From Salipiger profundus (GTDB taxonomy: Bacteria > Pseudomonadota > Alphaproteobacteria > Rhodobacterales > Rhodobacteraceae): a stretch of DNA of 64,000 nucleotides. The notes under the pieces are model-generated. The model searched no databases, was not told where the DNA came from, and saw only the letters and a program-made list of their open reading frames with translations. Location of the stretch: assembly GCF_001969385.1 (NCBI RefSeq), contig NZ_CP014801.1, positions 1 to 64,000 of the forward strand, written 5' to 3'. The first letter of the stretch is position 1. Each line of letters starts with the position of its first letter. Positions 60,291-64,000 of the stretch are shown piece after piece. A program made the position numbers and the translations under genes.

Positions 60291-61388
60291 TCAGAGACCG
60301 GCGGCCTTGGTCAGGTTCACGCGGAACCGGTCACGGCGTCGCTGGTAACGGCGGGTTATCTCGGCGGAGGCATGCCCCAGCTGCTTCTGAACGTAGCGCT
60401 CGTCGACCTCCGCCGAACTGGCGAGGCCAGCACGCAGCGAGTGACCGGAGAACAGTGCCAGTCGTTCTTTCTCGGGCAGCTCGGATCGGATGCCGGCGTC
60501 CAGGACTGTGCGCTTGATCAGCCGGGCCACATGCTTGTCGTTCAGCCGTGTGTCGGAGGGGCGTTTGCCATCCCGTGAGGTGCCGACGAAGACCGGACCG
60601 AAGTCGATCTTGGTGAAATGCAGCCATTGTTCCAACGCATGCACGGGACAGGTCTGATCCTTGGAACCTCGGCCGATCTCGACTTCGCGCCAGCCGGTCT
60701 TGGCATTCAAGGTCAGAAGCGCGCCCTTGTCGAAGATCTCGATCCAGCCGCCGGAGTCCAGCGTATCGTCTTTGTGCACGTCCAGGCTCACGATTTCCGA
60801 GCGGCGCAGGCCTCCGGCATAGCCGAGCAGCAGGATTGCGCGATCCCGCAGCCCGCGCAGGTCATAGGGCAGGGAGGCCACCATCGCGAGGATGTCTTCC
60901 GCCAGGATCGCTTCCTTCTGCACCGGCGGGCGGGCATGTTTGCGCTTGATCCCCGCCAGCACCGTGGCGATGTGCCGGTTCTTTCGGTCGAGGGAAAAGC
61001 CGCGCTGTGCGTAGTTCCACGCAAGACCGGACAGGCGGCGGTCTATGGTGCTGACCGAAAGGGTAGGGGAGGGGCCTGACCCGGACGCAAGATCCGCGAG
61101 ATACAGTCCGATCATCTCGGGTGATGGTGGCAGCGGCTCGGCACCCTTCATCCTGCACCAGCGTGCAAAATGTGCCCAGTCCTTTGCATAGGCCTTCAGC
61201 GTGTTCTCGGACGCAGCGGCTCGGGCATAGTCGCGGGCGGTGTCGACCAGCCGATCGAGGGTCCCGGACCCCGAAACATGGGAGGGCAAAGCAATGCCAA
61301 CGCTTTCCTCTTGATCTCTCTCGTAGATGGGCGCATCCTTATTCGTATCAGAGGGCGTTGATGTCGATTGCTCGGTCTCTGAGGCCAT
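60291..61388 (-). CDS. Tyrosine recombinase/integrase
   Basis: The 365-aa protein has an N-terminal SAM-like core-binding domain (SENTLKAYAKDWAHFARWCR) and a catalytic domain with Arg in ILLLGYAGGLRRSEIVSLDV, HSLR in LFSGHSLRAGLASSAEVDER, and QLGHASAEITRRYQRRRDRF holding the second His and the Tyr. All active-site residues are present. It converges with repC and could resolve plasmid multimers or have moved a cassette. It ends 30 bases before the left end of the Tn402-like element, so it belongs to the plasmid and not to the transposon. Confidence 0.9.
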   Translation of the reverse strand: MASETEQSTSTPSDTNKDAPIYERDQEESVGIALPSHVSGSGTLDRLVDTARDYARAAASENTLKAYAKDWAHFARWCRMKGAEPLPPSPEMIGLYLADLASGSGPSPTLSVSTIDRRLSGLAWNYAQRGFSLDRKNRHIATVLAGIKRKHARPPVQKEAILAEDILAMVASLPYDLRGLRDRAILLLGYAGGLRRSEIVSLDVHKDDTLDSGGWIEIFDKGALLTLNAKTGWREVEIGRGSKDQTCPVHALEQWLHFTKIDFGPVFVGTSRDGKRPSDTRLNDKHVARLIKRTVLDAGIRSELPEKERLALFSGHSLRAGLASSAEVDERYVQKQLGHASAEITRRYQRRRDRFRVNLTKAAGL

Positions 61389-61417
61389 TTTCCAGCAAAT
61401 CCAGCGATGAAATTTAA

Positions 61418-61511
61418 TGTCGTTCTAGTTCCATTAGTGGACACTAACTTATTGATATCATTGCGTTCATGTTCTTGTTTCATTCCCGGATTATAGTTTC
61501 ATTATCGGACA
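61418..61511 (+). repeat. Left end of a Tn402/Tn5053-like transposon, transposase-binding repeats
   Basis: Three imperfect copies of a 16-base motif, consensus GTTYCATTNNCGGAYA, lie at 61428-61443, 61477-61492 and 61496-61511, just before tniA. Multiple short direct repeats at each end are the TniA/TnsB binding pattern. TGT at 61418-61420 (TGTCGTTCTAGTTCC) is the best candidate for the outer tip. The right end is beyond the window. Confidence 0.65.
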
Positions 61512-61538
61512 TAAGACACCTATTTTCCGGGTTTGGCC

Positions 61539-63185
61539 ATGGTGGATCGATCAGACATCAACGCCGTCGACGATACTGCGTGGGAACAGGCGGTTGCGCG
61601 GGAAGCTGTGATCCGTCGGCTTGCAAGCAAGGTGTCACCGAACCGTGCCGAGTTTCTCAAGGCCTGCCGCGAACTTGGTCTCAAGCGCTCCCGCCTGTAC
61701 GAGTTGATCTCAGCGTACAAGGCGCGCCCGGTCGCCAGTTCCTTGCTGGCGGCTCAAGTCGGAACACCGACGGGCAGCCGTCGGCTGCCTGACGAGATCG
61801 AAGCGGTGATTTCGGGGGCGATCGAGGAGTTCTACAAGTCCCTCCAGAAGCCAAGTATCAATGCCCTGCAAAAAGAGGTGCGCAGGCGGTGCAGTCAGAG
61901 AGGTCTACGTCCCCCGTGCTGGACCACATTGCGGGACCGTGTGGCGGCGATAGATCCGGCGGAGCTTATAGCTGCGCGTGAAGGCGCCAAGGTCTCTCGC
62001 CAGCGCCATCATCCGGTGCCAGGCAGCTATCAGGTCGAACGGGCCTATGAGGTGGTTCAGATCGATCATACGCTGGTGGATGTCATCGTCGTGGACCGGG
62101 TTCACCGGAAGCCTTTGCAAAGGCCCTGGCTGACGCTCGCCATAGACGTCGCCAGCCGCATGGTGGCCGGATTCTACCTGACGCTGGAGCCGCCGTCGGC
62201 CTTGTCGGTGGCACTGGCCATTCAGCATCTGGTGCAGCCCAAATTCGACTGGCTGGAGAGCATGGGTATCGACGCGGATTGGCCCGCAGAGGGATTGCCG
62301 GAGACCATTCACGTCGACAATGCCAAGGAGTTCCGCTCAAAGGCGATGAAACGGGGTGCCGAGGAGCACGGGATTTCGCTGCAGTACCGGCCGATAGGTG
62401 CGCCACATTACGGCGGTCACATTGAGCGGCTGATCGGCACGATGATGGGGGCGGTCCACCTTCTGCCGGGATCGACCTTCAGCAACATCAAGGACCGCGG
62501 CGACTATGATTCCGTGGGCAAATCGACGATGACGCTCGACGAGCTGGAGCACTGGTTGGCGCTGGAAATCACCCGTTATCATGCCGAACGGCACCGCTCG
62601 CTCGGGATTCCGCCGGTTGCGGCCTGGAACGAGGCCTATGGGCGCCGCGAGGCACCTTTGCGCCGGCCTTACGATCCGGAGGGGTTCCGGATCGACTTCC
62701 TGCCGAGCACGGAACGCATGGTGCGCCGCGATGGCATACATCTCTTCGGCCTGCGGTATTGGGACGATGTCCTGAGCCTCTGGGCTGGTCGTCAGGACCG
62801 GCAATTGCGCGTGTCTTATGATCCGCGCGATCTCTCGACGATCTTTGTGCTTGGCCCCGAAGGCCAGCGCTATGCTGTGCGGTTTGCGGACTTGTGCCAT
62901 CCCTCAATCACTCTTGCGGAGCATCGCCGTGCGCAGGCGATTTTGCGCGAGCGCGGGCGCGCGCTCGAGGATGAAGACCTCATATTCGCGGTGATCGAGG
63001 AGCAGCGCGCCCTGGTTGATGCTGCCAGCAGCAGGACACGGGAGGCTAGGCGATTTTCGGAGAAACGGGACCGAGCGCTTGATGGGGTAGGGGCCTACGA
63101 GGCTGTGGATGCAGGTTCGGAGCCCAAGGAAAGCGAGAATGTGCTCAGGGACCACCCGGGGTTCGAAGTTGAGGAATGGTCGTGA
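61539..63185 (+). CDS. tniA: TniA-type DDE transposase
   Basis: The ATG at 61539 gives 548 aa. An N-terminal DNA-binding part (LKACRELGLKRSRLYELISA) precedes the rve-like catalytic core: first Asp in VVQIDHTLVDVIVVD, second Asp in PETIHVDNAKEFRSKAMKRG, Glu in GAPHYGGHIERLIGTMMGAV. A Mu-transposase C-terminal beta barrel follows (GIHLFGLRYWDDVLSLWAGR). It breaks and joins DNA together with the ATPase TniB encoded in overlap downstream. Length is typical for TniA and no damage is seen. Confidence 0.93.
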   Translation: MVDRSDINAVDDTAWEQAVAREAVIRRLASKVSPNRAEFLKACRELGLKRSRLYELISAYKARPVASSLLAAQVGTPTGSRRLPDEIEAVISGAIEEFYKSLQKPSINALQKEVRRRCSQRGLRPPCWTTLRDRVAAIDPAELIAAREGAKVSRQRHHPVPGSYQVERAYEVVQIDHTLVDVIVVDRVHRKPLQRPWLTLAIDVASRMVAGFYLTLEPPSALSVALAIQHLVQPKFDWLESMGIDADWPAEGLPETIHVDNAKEFRSKAMKRGAEEHGISLQYRPIGAPHYGGHIERLIGTMMGAVHLLPGSTFSNIKDRGDYDSVGKSTMTLDELEHWLALEITRYHAERHRSLGIPPVAAWNEAYGRREAPLRRPYDPEGFRIDFLPSTERMVRRDGIHLFGLRYWDDVLSLWAGRQDRQLRVSYDPRDLSTIFVLGPEGQRYAVRFADLCHPSITLAEHRRAQAILRERGRALEDEDLIFAVIEEQRALVDAASSRTREARRFSEKRDRALDGVGAYEAVDAGSEPKESENVLRDHPGFEVEEWS

Positions 63186-64000
63186 CCGAAGGCAGCGCAT
63201 TTGCACATCTCGATCCGACCTACCGCCGGTTTGCGGCGCTGCCGGATGATGAGCGCATTGCCTGGATCCGGGCTGACCGCTGGATCGGATTCGATCAGTC
63301 TGGGGCCGCTCTGGCACGTCTGGAGAACTTATTGACCTATCCACCGCGAGACCGGATGCCATGCCTGCTGATCTACGGTGACACCGGCATGGGCAAGACC
63401 AAGATCGTCCGCAAGTTTGAACGTGACCACCCGCCGAAATTCAGCCAGATCACCGGCGTTGACCATCGCCCGGTGGTTGTCGTGCAAGTGCCATCCGAAC
63501 CCATCGAGCGCGATCTTTACCGCGAACTTCTGGCCAGCATGGGCGCGCCGACGATGACAGGCGGAACGCTCGCTCGTGAGAAGGATATCTGCCGGTCGCT
63601 GCTGCGTACCGTGGGGGCGAAGATGATCATTCTCGATGAGGTGAACGGGATGCTGGCCGGTACCTTCCGTCAGCAGCGCATCTTTCTCAATGCGATCCGA
63701 TTTCTGGCCAATGACCTTCGGATTCCACTGGTTTGTGCCGGAACGGACCTGGCTCGGCAGGCCCTGCTGACCGATGCGCAACTGGCCGAGCGCTTCGAGG
63801 CGTTCCATCTCAAGCCCTGGCAGAACGATGCTGCCTTCGCCGGGCTCCTGAAAAGTTTCGAGCGCATCCTGCCCTTGCGCGAGGCCTCCGATCTGGTCAG
63901 CGCGGAGGCCAGAGAGCGGATTCACAAGCTGACCTCCGGCGTGACGGCGCGCATCTTCCGCCTGATCGAGACGGCGGCGGAAGATGCGGTCCGGTCGGGC
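63182..64000 (+). CDS. tniB: TniB-type AAA ATPase, 3' end beyond the window
   Basis: The GTG at 63182 overlaps the tniA stop (GTGA). The 273 codons present contain LDPTYRRFAALPDDERIAWI, Walker A in LLIYGDTGMGKTKIVRKFER, Walker B in GAKMIILDEVNGMLAGTFRQ, and a sensor-like PLVCAGTDLARQALLTDAQL. TniB selects targets and activates TniA, like TnsC and MuB. The frame is open at the right edge, so the end of the gene and the rest of the transposon (tniQ, resolvase, cargo) are not visible. Confidence 0.92.
   Translation, partial: MTEGSAFAHLDPTYRRFAALPDDERIAWIRADRWIGFDQSGAALARLENLLTYPPRDRMPCLLIYGDTGMGKTKIVRKFERDHPPKFSQITGVDHRPVVVVQVPSEPIERDLYRELLASMGAPTMTGGTLAREKDICRSLLRTVGAKMIILDEVNGMLAGTFRQQRIFLNAIRFLANDLRIPLVCAGTDLARQALLTDAQLAERFEAFHLKPWQNDAAFAGLLKSFERILPLREASDLVSAEARERIHKLTSGVTARIFRLIETAAEDAVRSG

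Noticed and set aside
1..64000. CRISPR arrays, rRNA or tRNA genes
   Set aside because: No regularly spaced repeats, cloverleaf structures or rRNA sequence were seen on either strand.

Overview
The window looks like most of a large, low-copy repABC plasmid from an alphaproteobacterium, most likely a Rhodobacteraceae (Roseobacter-group) member. The evidence is a complete repA-repB-repC cassette with three 16-bp parS palindromes and an antisense-RNA locus, high GC with strongly GC-biased third codon positions, many ATGA/TGATG gene overlaps, and small plasmid proteins (DUF736, DUF2493) typical of that group. All assignments were made by reading the sequence; no database search was run.

Layout. 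(1) 1-1700: the end of a DUF2493 gene, a gene-poor stretch and a 68-aa plasmid protein, separated by strong hairpin terminators. (2) 1700-7146: DNA-processing block for conjugation. A hairpin-rich leader (candidate oriT) is followed by a promoter framed by a 13-bp inverted repeat, then an HTH-MobC-like accessory protein, a VirD2-type relaxase and a VirD4 coupling protein. (3) 7217-13116: a stability/conflict island with a HicA-like pair, ParDE, a RES/Xre-MbcA pair, a primase-helicase of the TOTE conflict type, and the broken end of a tyrosine recombinase. (4) 13328-25720: a complete VirB-type IV secretion operon on the minus strand (B1, B2, B3, B4, B7-like lipoprotein, transglycosylase/B5-like chimera, B5, B8, B9, B10, B11, two small proteins, B6), with a divergent exported protein and an XRE regulator at its head. 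(5) 25961-27067: two uncharacterised genes.

(6) 27307-47112: a catabolic island for a CoA-linked organic acid. It holds a thiolase remnant fused to an etfB scrap, aldehyde dehydrogenase, MmgE/PrpD, acyl-CoA dehydrogenase, an unusual CoA-transferase, a LysR regulator, an exported metallo-hydrolase, a full Liv-type ABC importer, an OB-fold/thiolase pair, two SDRs, an enoyl-CoA hydratase and a nitroreductase-hotdog fusion. Insertion-sequence debris lies inside it and at its right side. (7) 47225-51430: an intact IS110-type transposase, a transposase scrap, a truncated membrane gene, a membrane-anchored FAD reductase and a decayed IS110 copy. (8) 51432-56389: plasmid backbone genes: a strawberry-notch helicase beheaded by the IS110 remnant, a Toprim protein with a C-terminal frameshift, DUF2493, a RelE/HigB-like toxin with its antitoxin, and DUF736. 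(9) 56425-60278: the repABC replication/partition module. (10) 60291-64000: an intact tyrosine recombinase and the left part of a Tn402/Tn5053-like transposon (tniA, tniB), which runs off the window.

Working together, repABC and the toxin-antitoxin pairs keep the plasmid in the cell, relaxase plus VirD4 plus VirB moves it, and the catabolic island is the likely benefit to the host. Transposons have eroded several backbone genes.
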